Under the pieces are notes generated by a model, which had not been told where the DNA came from, did not search any database, and saw only the letters and a list, made by a program, of their open reading frames with translations. Shown here piece by piece: positions 28,741 to 36,919 of a stretch of 48,809 bases of DNA (the stretch's first letter is position 1; each line of letters opens with the position of its first letter). The translations under genes were made by a program, and so were the position numbers. This stretch comes from Bryobacteraceae bacterium CoA2 C42 (GTDB lineage: Bacteria > Acidobacteriota > Terriglobia > Bryobacterales > Bryobacteraceae), in assembly GCA_019931245.1 (NCBI GenBank), contig JAINDL010000090.1:1-48809 (forward strand). The letters are read 5' to 3'.

Positions 28741-30014
28741 TGATCGTCCTCCTCTCGCTCGCCTGGAAATCCCTCCGCAACCGCCTGCTGACCACGTCGC
28801 TCACCGTCCTGTCGATCGGCCTCAGCATGGCCCTCCTGCTCGGCGTTGAAAACGTCCGCGTCGGCGCCCGGGAAAGCTTTGCCAACACCATCTCGCAGAC
28901 CGACCTCATCGTCGGCGCTCGCGGCGGCTCCCTGCAACTGCTTCTCTACAGCGTCTTCCGCATCGGCCAGGCCACCAATAACATCTCCTACGAGTCCTAC
29001 CAGCACTGGAAGAACCATCCGGCCGTGGCCTGGACCATCCCCTACTCCCTCGGCGACTCCCACCGCGGCTTCCGCGTCGTCGGCACCACCGAAGACTTCT
29101 ACCAGCATCTGCGCTTCCGCCGCGACCGCCGTCTGGAGTTCGCCGCCGGCCGCTCGCCCCAAGGCGTCTTCGACGTGGTACTCGGCTCCGATGTCGCCGC
29201 CGCGCTCAACTACAAACTCGGCGACAAGATCGTCATCTCGCACGGCGTCGCCGCCGGCCGGGGCATCGCCGACAACGACCACGCCGATAAACCCTTCACC
29301 GTCTCGGGCATCCTGAAGAAAACCGCCACCCCGGTCGACCGCTCCCTCTACATCCAGCTCGAAGGCATCAGCGCCGTCCATATCGACTGGGCCGACGGCG
29401 CCCCGCCCATGCCCGGCGAAGAGGTCCCGGCCTCGAAGATCGCCAAAGAGAACATGAAGGTGGAGCAGATCACCTCCTTCCTGCTCCGCTGCAAAACCCG
29501 CATCGCCACGCTGCAACTCCAGCGCGAGATCAACACGTACAGAGAAGAGGCCATGCAGGCGATCATCCCCGGCGTCACCCTCCAGGAACTCTGGCGCACC
29601 ATCGGCTACGCGGAAGACGCCCTCCAGGTCGTCACCCTCTTTGTCATCCTCGTCGGCCTGCTCGGCATGCTCGTCTCCCTCTATACCTCCCTCAACGAGC
29701 GCCGCCGCGAAATGGCCATCCTCCGCGTCATCGGCGCCGGACCCGGCAAGATCATCGCCCTGCTCGTGCTCGAAAGCGGCCTGCTCGCCCTCGCCGGCTG
29801 CCTCCTCGGCGTCGTCATGATCTACGGCCTCAGTTTTATCTTCCAGCCGATCGTCGAACAGCAGTTTGGCCTCTACGTCCCCGTGCAGCCGCCCACCCCG
29901 GCCGGCTGGCTCTATCTGGGCGCCGTCCTCCTCGCTGGCATCCTGATCGGCTTCGTTCCCGCCTGGAAGGCCTACCGCAACACCCTGGCCGATGGTCTCA
30001 GCATCCGCGTCTGA
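28740..30014 (+). CDS. ABC transporter permease, FtsX/MacB type
   Basis: 424-residue permease with the mechanotransmission layout: one N-terminal membrane helix (about residues 15-35), a large periplasmic domain (about 40-285), then three C-terminal helices (VVTLFVILVGLLGMLVSLYT, IIALLVLESGLLALAGCLLG and AGWLYLGAVLLAGILIGFVP). The cytosolic coupling motif LNERRREMAILRVIGAG is clear. Proteins like this accompany ZrgA/DUF2796. Its periplasmic domain contains DNDHADKPF. The gene is more C-biased on the + strand than the ATPase gene before it. Substrate inferred only from context. Confidence 0.9.
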   Translation: MIVLLSLAWKSLRNRLLTTSLTVLSIGLSMALLLGVENVRVGARESFANTISQTDLIVGARGGSLQLLLYSVFRIGQATNNISYESYQHWKNHPAVAWTIPYSLGDSHRGFRVVGTTEDFYQHLRFRRDRRLEFAAGRSPQGVFDVVLGSDVAAALNYKLGDKIVISHGVAAGRGIADNDHADKPFTVSGILKKTATPVDRSLYIQLEGISAVHIDWADGAPPMPGEEVPASKIAKENMKVEQITSFLLRCKTRIATLQLQREINTYREEAMQAIIPGVTLQELWRTIGYAEDALQVVTLFVILVGLLGMLVSLYTSLNERRREMAILRVIGAGPGKIIALLVLESGLLALAGCLLGVVMIYGLSFIFQPIVEQQFGLYVPVQPPTPAGWLYLGAVLLAGILIGFVPAWKAYRNTLADGLSIRV

Positions 30015-30042
30015 ATTTTCCGGGCTTGCGCAGGAACTGAGA

Positions 30043-30065
30043 AGTCTTTATCATAGTCTAAGTCT
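30043..30065 (+). repeat. Three AGTCT(t/a) hexamers before the MerC gene
   Basis: AGTCT occurs at 30043, 30055 and 30061, in a 6-base register (12 then 6 bases), within an AT-rich leader directly before the MerC start at 30068. No ribosome site is seen there. It may be an operator or part of a promoter; significance uncertain. Confidence 0.35.
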
Positions 30066-30067
30066 TC

Positions 30068-30463
30068 ATGAGTAAAGGCTCTTTCCAAGGCAGTCTCGAC
30101 CGGTACGGCATGGCTCTCTCGCTCGGCTGCGCCATCCATTGCGCCATCCTCCCCGTCGCCCTCTCCGCCATGACCACCGCCGGTCTGGCCTGGCTCGCCT
30201 CTGAAGAGTTGGAGTGGACCATTCTGATCGGCACCTTCCTGATCGGCTCCACCCGCCTCGTCCAAAGCTACCTCCAGCACCGCCACCCCGAATGCCTCGC
30301 TCTGTTCGCCGCCGGCTTGGCTTCCTTTCTTTGCGCTAAGAGCCAGTTCTTCGGATTCGACCATAACGAAGCGGTTTTCATGACGCTGGGCGGACTCTTG
30401 ATCGCGGCCGCTCACTTCCGGAACCTCCGCCTCTCGAAGACCTGCTGCGCCCCCGTGCTGTAA
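30068..30463 (+). CDS. MerC-domain membrane protein
   Basis: 131-residue inner-membrane protein with four hydrophobic segments and the MerC-type metal-site motif CAIHCAILPVALSAM in the first helix (C27 and C31 region). A second cysteine pair ends the protein (KTCCAPVL). MerC proteins carry mercury in mer operons, but stand-alone forms near zinc genes are widespread and may move zinc or another soft metal. It follows the permease by 53 bases and may have its own promoter. After the stop, 81 bases to the next gene contain only a weak 5-bp hairpin (30462-30482). Confidence 0.82.
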   Translation: MSKGSFQGSLDRYGMALSLGCAIHCAILPVALSAMTTAGLAWLASEELEWTILIGTFLIGSTRLVQSYLQHRHPECLALFAAGLASFLCAKSQFFGFDHNEAVFMTLGGLLIAAAHFRNLRLSKTCCAPVL

Positions 30464-30544
30464 GACAAAACTACCTCGTCTTGTTTCACTGAGAATTTAC
30501 CCCTCTCTGGTCATGCTGCAACGCGAGCCGGGCAAAATCGGGGC

Positions 30545-31678
30545 ATGCCAGCTTCCGGCCTTCATTTCCTCTGGCGCGACCCTCGCGTTGCCAGCCAGTT
30601 TCGCACCGGGGTGTCCCTCCATAGCCACACGATGCACTCGGAAGAAAACATGGCCTTTCTTCCTCGCTACGCCCACCGCATCCCCGGCGTCAGCCAGGCC
30701 ATGCGCAAACACGAAGCCGCCTTTCGCTCTTATTATGGCAAGGAACTTGACTACTCCCGCTCCTGGTGGACCCCGCCCCTGCCCGCCCCCGACGCCGAAG
30801 CCCTCGAACGCCGCCAGATCGAAAACCTCCTCGACTTGCCCGCCCTCGTCTCGCTCACCGACCACGACTCCATCACCGCCGGCCTCAACCTCCGCCTCAC
30901 CAATCCCCTCTCGGCCGCCCCGATCTCCACCGAGTGGACCGTCCCTCTCCCCGGCTCTTTCATTCACCTCGGCATCCACAACCTGCCCCCCGACGACGCC
31001 GCCTCCTGGATGGCTCACTTCCGCGCCTGGACCGCCGCCCCCTGCCCCAACCGTCTGGCCGAACTCCTGGCCGCCCTCCACGCCCTCCCCCATGTCCTCA
31101 TCGTTTTCAATCACCCCCTCTGGGATGAAGGCCTCGCCGGCCGCGAAATCCATCGCCGGATGGTCCACGACTTCCTCAACCGCTGCGGCGCCTGGGTCCA
31201 CGCCCTCGAACTCAACGGACTCCGCCCCTGGGAAGAGAACCGCGATGTCGCCGCCCTCGCCGCCGCCCGCTCCCTGCCGCTAATCTCCGGCGGCGACCGC
31301 CACGGCCGCGAACCCAACGCCAACGTCAATCTCACCCGCGCCGCCACCTTCGCCGAGTTCGTCGCCGAACTCCGCCAGGACCGGCTCTCCCACGTCCTCT
31401 TCCTGCCCCAGTACAACGGCAGCCTCAAACTCCGTTGCCTTGAGACCATGGCCGACACCCTCCGCGACTACCCCGAATACCCCGGCCGTGTCCAATGGAG
31501 TGACCGCATCTACTTCCGCCAGGATGATGGCCAGATCGCCACGCTCACCTCCCTCTGGCGCGGCGCCGGCCCGGGAATCGTACGAAACTTTGTCGCTCTG
31601 CTCCGCGTCCTGGAGTCCAGGCGCGTTCGGGCCACCCTCCGTCAGGCGCTCGCCGGCCGGAGGGAATACGCTCTGTAG
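30545..31678 (+). CDS. PHP-domain protein, probable metallo-phosphoesterase
   Basis: 377-residue protein with the metal-ligand pattern of the PHP superfamily: GVSLHSHTMHSEEN near residue 25 (H-x-H), LVSLTDHDSITAGL near 100, VFNHPLWDEGL near 197 and ISGGDRHGRE near 258. PHP domains bind up to three metal ions and hydrolyse phosphate esters. Inserts around the sites differ from PolC or histidinol phosphatase forms, so the substrate is unknown. The glycosyltransferase follows after 12 bases, probably in one transcript, which suggests a sugar or glycolipid phosphate as target. No signal peptide is seen. Confidence 0.72.
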   Translation: MPASGLHFLWRDPRVASQFRTGVSLHSHTMHSEENMAFLPRYAHRIPGVSQAMRKHEAAFRSYYGKELDYSRSWWTPPLPAPDAEALERRQIENLLDLPALVSLTDHDSITAGLNLRLTNPLSAAPISTEWTVPLPGSFIHLGIHNLPPDDAASWMAHFRAWTAAPCPNRLAELLAALHALPHVLIVFNHPLWDEGLAGREIHRRMVHDFLNRCGAWVHALELNGLRPWEENRDVAALAAARSLPLISGGDRHGREPNANVNLTRAATFAEFVAELRQDRLSHVLFLPQYNGSLKLRCLETMADTLRDYPEYPGRVQWSDRIYFRQDDGQIATLTSLWRGAGPGIVRNFVALLRVLESRRVRATLRQALAGRREYAL

Positions 31679-31690
31679 GCCGGGAAACTC

Positions 31691-32881
31691 ATGCGCATCG
31701 CCTTCTTCACCGATTCCTTTCACGAAGTCAACGGGGTAGCCCACACCAGCCGCATGCTGGCCGCCACGGCCGAGCGCCTCGGCGTTCCGTTTCTCGTCGT
31801 TTGCGCCGGCGAGGCGGACCCCGCCTCCGGCCGCCTCCAACTCCCCCGCGGCCACGCCGCCTTCGCCGTCGAGCGGGATCTATTCTACGATCCGCTTTAC
31901 TACCGCCACCGCGCCGCCGTCGAAGCCCGCGTGCGCGAGTTCGCTCCGGACGTGATCCACGTCACCGGGCCCAGCGACGTTGGCACCATCGGCGTCGTGC
32001 TGGCCAAAAAACTCAAGCTCCCGCTCGTCGCCAGTTGGCATACCAACCTCCACGAATACGCCGGGGAGCGGCTGCCCGCCTTCGTTCCTGCCCCCCTGCG
32101 CCAGGCCGCCGTCCGCGGCTCCTGGCTCGCCCTCAGCCGCTTTTATCAACTTGCCGACGTCGTGCTCGCCCCCAACGCCGAACTCCTCGAAATGGTCGAA
32201 CGCGCCTCCGGCCGCGCCGGCTTCCTCATGCGCCGCGGCGTCGATACCGCCCTGTTCGATCCCGCCAAACGAACCCCCGGTCGCCGCCCCCTCCGCATCG
32301 GCACCGTCGGTCGCCTCTCGGTTGAAAAGAACATCCATTTCCTGACTACCCTCGAACGCTACCTCCTCGGCCAGGGCCTTGACGACTTCCGCATCGTCGT
32401 CATCGGCGACGGCGCCGAGCGCGCCAAACTCGCTCAGGACCTCCAGCACGGTGAGTTCACCGGCGTCCTCCGCGGCGAGGCTCTCGCCCGCGCCTACGCC
32501 GATCTCGACCTGTTCGTTTTCCCCTCCCGCACCGATACCTTTGGCAACGTCGTGCTCGAAGCCCTCGCCTCGGGCGTCCCCGCCATCGTCACCGCCTCCG
32601 GCGGACCCAAATTCATCGTCGAAAGCGCCGAAAGCGGCTACGTGGCCGCCGACGATGTTGCCTTCCTCCGCCTCACCCACGCGCTCGCCGCCGACCCAGC
32701 CCAGCGCCAGCGCATGGCCGCCCGGGCCCGCCAACAAGCCCTCGGCACTACATGGGAGAAGGTCTTTGCCGAGATCGAACTCGCCTACCGGGCGGCGATT
32801 CTCCGCAACTCTCTGCCGCCCCACGCCCGCCCGGCCTACTCCTCGGCCGGCAGCACGGCGACAAACTCGCCGAGCACCTGA
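31691..32881 (+). CDS. Glycosyltransferase, GT4 type
   Basis: 396-residue GT-B retaining glycosyltransferase. The N-terminal domain starts MRIAFFTDSFHEVNGVAHTSR, with VIHVTGPSDVGTIG and ASWHTNLHEY. The C-terminal nucleotide-sugar domain has IGTVGRLSVEKNIHFL, VVIGDGAERAKL and the E-x7-E donor motif in FPSRTDTFGNVVLEALASGVPAIV. It resembles MgtA/SqdX/PimB-like enzymes that build glycolipids. Its last 15 codons overlap the convergent S24 gene by 46 bases. The tail after RNSLPP looks non-conserved, so the final residues may be read-through of an older stop. Acceptor unknown. Confidence 0.9.
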   Translation: MRIAFFTDSFHEVNGVAHTSRMLAATAERLGVPFLVVCAGEADPASGRLQLPRGHAAFAVERDLFYDPLYYRHRAAVEARVREFAPDVIHVTGPSDVGTIGVVLAKKLKLPLVASWHTNLHEYAGERLPAFVPAPLRQAAVRGSWLALSRFYQLADVVLAPNAELLEMVERASGRAGFLMRRGVDTALFDPAKRTPGRRPLRIGTVGRLSVEKNIHFLTTLERYLLGQGLDDFRIVVIGDGAERAKLAQDLQHGEFTGVLRGEALARAYADLDLFVFPSRTDTFGNVVLEALASGVPAIVTASGGPKFIVESAESGYVAADDVAFLRLTHALAADPAQRQRMAARARQQALGTTWEKVFAEIELAYRAAILRNSLPPHARPAYSSAGSTATNSPST

Positions 32882-33630
32882 AACTCGTCCGGCCGCAGCT
32901 CCCAGGAGGCAAACTCCGGGTTCAGCGGAATCAGCCGGATCAGCTTGTGCTCCCAACCGTCCTCGGCGGTCTGCCGCTTCTCACTGGCATACTCCTTCAC
33001 GGTCAACTCCGTCGACGGCTCCCCATCCTCCACGCGCTGGATCAGCAGCCGCCGCCCCTGCCGGCTCCCGCCCACGTGCCGCCGGAAAATACACCGGCTC
33101 CCATCAGGTATCAGCGGCTCCATCGACCGGCCGTTCACCGTCACGATAAACATATCGTTCGTGATCCGCACCTCTTCCGGCACCTCCACCCAACCCTCCG
33201 GCTCGGGCAGCTGCGCCGCGCTCAAGCCGCCCGCCGCCGCCCATGCCCGGTAGGCCGGCAGATGTGTCCGGTACTCCAAAACCGCCGGCTCCACCGCCTC
33301 ACGGTACAGCCGCCGCAGCCGGGCAGGGAAGTCCGCCACCCGCATCGCCTCCCGCTCGCTGATCCGCACCGTGTTCGCCAGGCAATCTTCGAGAAACTCG
33401 AGCAACCGCCTCCCGCCCCACTCCCGCCCCTTCGCCGCCAGGTCCTCTTCGAGCAGCGAAAGAATCTCGGCCTCTTCCCCGGCGAAACTATCCCAATCGC
33501 GCCGCAGCCGTAGATGCAATTCGTCCGCTTCGACGTCGAGCAGCAACACCCCGGCTACCTCTTTCGCACGCCCGGGCAGGGCTACTTCAAGGTATGCACA
33601 CTCGGCCGGCCTGGCAACCACCACCCCCAT
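32836..33630 (-). CDS. S24/LexA-type peptidase without HTH
   Basis: 264 residues in two parts. The C-terminal part is an S24 (LexA/UmuD) serine peptidase: Ser169 in FIVTVNGRSMEPLIPDGS and Lys212 in ELTVKEYAS, in the usual order and spacing. An Ala-Gly site in WAAAGGLSAAQ (A133-G134) sits where LexA-like proteins cut themselves. The N-terminal 120 residues are not a helix-turn-helix; they are partly helical (GEEAEILSLLEEDL) and match no domain I can name with confidence. ATG 33630 is taken; TTG 33648 would add six residues. Last gene of an M48-VWFA-S24 leftward run. Role in stress signalling is inference. Confidence 0.75.
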   Translation of the reverse strand: MGVVVARPAECAYLEVALPGRAKEVAGVLLLDVEADELHLRLRRDWDSFAGEEAEILSLLEEDLAAKGREWGGRRLLEFLEDCLANTVRISEREAMRVADFPARLRRLYREAVEPAVLEYRTHLPAYRAWAAAGGLSAAQLPEPEGWVEVPEEVRITNDMFIVTVNGRSMEPLIPDGSRCIFRRHVGGSRQGRRLLIQRVEDGEPSTELTVKEYASEKRQTAEDGWEHKLIRLIPLNPEFASWELRPDEFQVLGEFVAVLPAEE

Positions 33631-33654
33631 AAGCGGCTTATCGCCCAATCCTAA

Positions 33655-34653
33655 CTACTTCTTACCATTTACATCCGGCCCGTACGGATAGTATCCCTTC
33701 CGCGCCCGCACCTTGACGTTCGGCAAAGAGACCTCGACGCGCAGATTCCGGAACACCCGGCCCGCGTCCTGCGCCTGCGGCGTGAACCGCAGCAGGTACT
33801 GCGTCGTCACCTCGCCGGTCGTGTTCGCCACCGCACGGTACATGCCCTTGGCGATCTCGGAGGCGTAGCCGCCCGTGCCGACCTTCAGCGCGTAGTTGCC
33901 TTCGTCCGAGGGCGTCGACAGGTAGCCGGACACGTCCTTGTAGAGGCCCTGCAGCGGGTACTCCACCCGTCCGCCGGTCTCCTCGGCCAACTGCGTCATC
34001 ACCTTCTCGCCTTCGTTGTTGAAGCCGAACGCCACGGTCGAAACCCCGTAGATCGTCACCAGATTCCGCTGCGCGATCTCGACCACCTCGTTCAGCGTCT
34101 TCTTACTTGCGTTATCGTGCCCGTCGCCGATGACGATAATTACGCGCCGCGGCTCCAGCGGTTCGCCTTTGACGAGGCTCCGCGACGTACAGGCCATATA
34201 GATCGCATCGTAGAGCGCCGCGCCCCCGCCCGGCTTCAACTTCCGCAGCTTGTCGACAATCTTCTGCGAGTCGCTCGTCGTGTTCACCGCCAACTCGGCT
34301 TCGTTGGCGTACGTGATCAGGTAGCCGCTGTAGCGCGGATCATCCGGCAACAGCGCCAGGGCCAACTCGATCGCCGCGTCCTGGTAGTTCTTCCAGTGCA
34401 GCCGGCTCGTGTTCGACAGATCGAGCAGAAATCCGACCACCACCGGTTGACTCCGCTCCCGGCTGAAAAACGTGAGCTTCTGCTCTTTGCCCTCGTCAAA
34501 GATCCGGAAGTCTTTCTCTTCGAGATTGGAGACGAACTTGCCGTTCGGGTCGGTCACCGTCACCGGCACAATCACCTCCGTCGTCGAAACCGACAGTGTC
34601 GGCTCCTGCGCGAAAGCGGACAAGGCGATCAGGCTCAACAGAATCAGGCGCAT
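33655..34653 (-). CDS. VWFA-related domain secreted protein
   Basis: 332-residue exported protein (signal peptide MRLILLSLIALSAFAQ) of the acidobacterial VWFA-related type. Beta domain with VIVPVTVTDPNGKFVSNL and FRIFDEG, then a VWA domain in which the MIDAS first motif reads FLLDLSNTSR (D-x-S-x-T/S-like, slightly degenerate), with IGDGHDNAS as a later metal-loop candidate. The C-terminus ends VRARKGYYPYG, the usual strand. It lies 15 bases after the M48 gene and 24 before the S24 gene, likely co-transcribed. Function unknown; a surface ligand-binding role is assumed for the family. Confidence 0.85.
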   Translation of the reverse strand: MRLILLSLIALSAFAQEPTLSVSTTEVIVPVTVTDPNGKFVSNLEEKDFRIFDEGKEQKLTFFSRERSQPVVVGFLLDLSNTSRLHWKNYQDAAIELALALLPDDPRYSGYLITYANEAELAVNTTSDSQKIVDKLRKLKPGGGAALYDAIYMACTSRSLVKGEPLEPRRVIIVIGDGHDNASKKTLNEVVEIAQRNLVTIYGVSTVAFGFNNEGEKVMTQLAEETGGRVEYPLQGLYKDVSGYLSTPSDEGNYALKVGTGGYASEIAKGMYRAVANTTGEVTTQYLLRFTPQAQDAGRVFRNLRVEVSLPNVKVRARKGYYPYGPDVNGKK

Positions 34654-34668
34654 ATTTCAATGATATCG

Positions 34669-35745
34669 CTAGTTGCCCGCCGTGGGACGCCGTTTCAGCT
34701 TCGGCCGCTCGTCCTCGTCCGTCTTCGGCGTCTTGCCATCCTCGTCCGGATCCACCGGGCCCGTCGTCGACCCCGGCGCCCGCCGCAACCGCGGCCGGTT
34801 CTGGTCCTCGGCGTCCTCTTTCCGGCGGTTGCTCATCGCCAGCAGCCGGTTCTTCACGTCGTTGAACTCCGACGTCGTCACCACGTACTCGGGCTTGGCT
34901 TCGAGTAACTCTTGAATGTTCTTCTGCGAATCCTGGATGCGGTCATCGGTCGGCGGATGCGACGAAAAGATCTTCGCCATCGTGCCGGGCCGCTTCTTTT
35001 CAAGCGACTGCAGTTTTTCGAAAAAGTCGACAAACGACGTCGGGTCGTATCCCGCCTTGTACAGATACTGCAAGCCCAGCAGGTCGGCCTCCCGCTCAAA
35101 GCTGCGCGAAAACTGCATGAAGCCCATCGGAATCGCCACGCTGGCCGCCTGCCGGATGCCGTAGCCCGCCCAGCCGCCCATGAAAATCAGCGGAATCGAC
35201 GCCAGGTTGGCAATCTGCCCGCGCGTGGCCTGCCGCGTACCGTGCCGCGCGGCAATGTGCGCAATCTCGTGCGCCATCACCCCGGCCAGCTCCGACTCGC
35301 TTTCGGCCTTCAAAATCAGCCCGGAATTCACAAAAAAGAACCCGCCCGGCAGTGCAAACGCGTTCACCTCTTCCGAGTCAATCACCTTGATCGTCACCGG
35401 CACCTTCGTGTCCGAGTTCCGCACCAGGTTCTGCCCCACGCGGTTGACGTACTCCGAGATCACCGGGTCGTCGATCACCTTGGCCTGCCGCTCAATCTCC
35501 TGCGCGTAGCCCTTGCCCATGGCGATCTCTTTCTCAATCGAGTAAAAGTTCACGCCCTTGCCGGCGTCGCGCTCGCCAATCGCCTCGACGTCCTTCTTGC
35601 TGCCCTTCTTGATCTTGGTGTCTTTCTTTTCCTTGCCCACTTCGGGCGCGGTCTTCGGCGGGGTCTTCGGCGCGGGAGCCTGCCCCCAGGCCGATCCCAA
35701 AACCAGCAAGCCAACGGTCAGTGAATACAGTCCAATACGTCCCAT
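34669..35745 (-). CDS. M48 family metalloprotease, secreted
   Basis: Zinc metalloprotease of 358 residues with a signal peptide (MGRIGLYSLTVGLLVLGSAWG). The catalytic motif is GVMAHEIAHIAARHGTRQAT (HEIAH about residue 165), followed by the third ligand Glu in FEREADLLGLQYLYKAGYDP. This form resembles BepA-type periplasmic proteases but lacks TPR repeats after the catalytic domain; instead a charged, proline-rich tail rich in Asp and Arg follows. ATG 35745 is picked for its GGAGG 6 bases upstream and the signal peptide. Likely role: outer-membrane protein or lipoprotein quality control. It diverges from the aminotransferase gene. Confidence 0.9.
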   Translation of the reverse strand: MGRIGLYSLTVGLLVLGSAWGQAPAPKTPPKTAPEVGKEKKDTKIKKGSKKDVEAIGERDAGKGVNFYSIEKEIAMGKGYAQEIERQAKVIDDPVISEYVNRVGQNLVRNSDTKVPVTIKVIDSEEVNAFALPGGFFFVNSGLILKAESESELAGVMAHEIAHIAARHGTRQATRGQIANLASIPLIFMGGWAGYGIRQAASVAIPMGFMQFSRSFEREADLLGLQYLYKAGYDPTSFVDFFEKLQSLEKKRPGTMAKIFSSHPPTDDRIQDSQKNIQELLEAKPEYVVTTSEFNDVKNRLLAMSNRRKEDAEDQNRPRLRRAPGSTTGPVDPDEDGKTPKTDEDERPKLKRRPTAGN

Positions 35746-35794
35746 CGCGGCCCTCCAACAACTGCCATCAGTATACCCCTGCTGACGCATACTA

Positions 35795-36919
35795 ATGGGC
35801 ATGGGTTTCGAAATCTGGGAGCAGTACCGGGACGAATTTCCGGTCACCCAAAATCTGGTCTACCTCAACCACGCCGCCGTCAGCCCCCTCTGCCGCCGCG
35901 CCGCCGACGCCATGCGCTCCCTCGCCACCGACGCCGAACAGTGGGGCTCCTTCCACTATCCCCAGTGGATGGCCTGCTACGACGGCCTCCGCGCCGCCGC
36001 GGCCAAAATGATCAACGCCGCCCCCGGCGAAATCGCCATCGTCAAAAACACCTCGGAAGGCATCGCCACCATCGCCCTCGGCCTCGACTGGCGCCCCGGC
36101 GACAAGATCGTCGCCTTCCACGGCGAGTTCCCCGCCAACCAGTACCCCTGGCAGAAACTCGCCTCCCGTGGCGTCACCATCGAATGGCTCCCCCCCGATG
36201 CCCCCCTCGACCAGATCGACGCCGCCGCCAACGGCGCCCGCCTCCTCGCCATCAGCTACGTCCAGTTCCTCTCCGGCTACCGCGCCGACCTCGCCGCCCT
36301 CGGCGAGATCTGCCACCGCCGCCAGGTCTTCTTCTTCGTCGACGCCATTCAGGGCCTCGGCGCCTACCCCCTCGATGTCCGCGCCATGCGCATCCACGCC
36401 CTCGCTGCCGATGGCCACAAATGGCTCACCGGTCCCGAAGGCTGCGGCATCCTCTACATCCAGCACGACCGCCAGGACCAGATCGAACCCGTCGAATTCG
36501 GCTGGACCAACGTCGCCTCCCACGCCGACTACGGCAAGCGCGACCTCACCCTCCGCTCCGACGCCGGCCGCTACGAACCCGGCACCCTGAACACCATCGG
36601 CTGCTACGGCCTCCGCGCCGCCTTCGAATTCCTCAACGAAGTCGGCATCCCCCGCATCGCCGAAGCCGTCACCGCCCGCACCGACGAAGTTGCCGCCGGA
36701 GCCCTCGCCAAAGGCTACGAACTCATGGGCCCCGCCCGCACCCCCGCCTCAAGCGCCGGCATCGTCTGCCTCCGCCACCCCAAAGAAGACCCCCGCCACA
36801 CCCACTCCCGCCTCCGCGACGCCGGCTTCCTCACCGCCCCCCGCGCCGGCTGGCTCCGCGTCTCCCCCCACTTCTACCTCTCGCCCGAAGACATCGCCCG
36901 CTTCCTCGCTCAACTCTGA
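35795..36919 (+). CDS. Class V aminotransferase-fold PLP enzyme
   Basis: 374-residue PLP enzyme of the class V fold (NifS/isopenicillin epimerase-like). Visible: YLNHAAVSPLCRRA at the N-terminus, AIVKNTSEGIATIALGL, the PLP-nitrogen Asp in FFVDAIQGLGAYPLDV, and the Schiff-base Lys in ALAADGHKWLTGPEGCG. Active-site C-terminal Arg region RAGWLRVSPHFYLS fits. It lacks an obvious Cys loop of cysteine desulfurases, so a transaminase, lyase or epimerase is as likely. A second Met at 35801 is a possible start. Its end overlaps the convergent EamA gene by 10 bases. Confidence 0.87.
   Translation: MGMGFEIWEQYRDEFPVTQNLVYLNHAAVSPLCRRAADAMRSLATDAEQWGSFHYPQWMACYDGLRAAAAKMINAAPGEIAIVKNTSEGIATIALGLDWRPGDKIVAFHGEFPANQYPWQKLASRGVTIEWLPPDAPLDQIDAAANGARLLAISYVQFLSGYRADLAALGEICHRRQVFFFVDAIQGLGAYPLDVRAMRIHALAADGHKWLTGPEGCGILYIQHDRQDQIEPVEFGWTNVASHADYGKRDLTLRSDAGRYEPGTLNTIGCYGLRAAFEFLNEVGIPRIAEAVTARTDEVAAGALAKGYELMGPARTPASSAGIVCLRHPKEDPRHTHSRLRDAGFLTAPRAGWLRVSPHFYLSPEDIARFLAQL

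Noticed and set aside
30462-30482. Hairpin after the MerC gene as a terminator
   Set aside because: Only a 5-bp stem (aagac/gtctt) with an 11-base loop and a short T-run; too weak to call.
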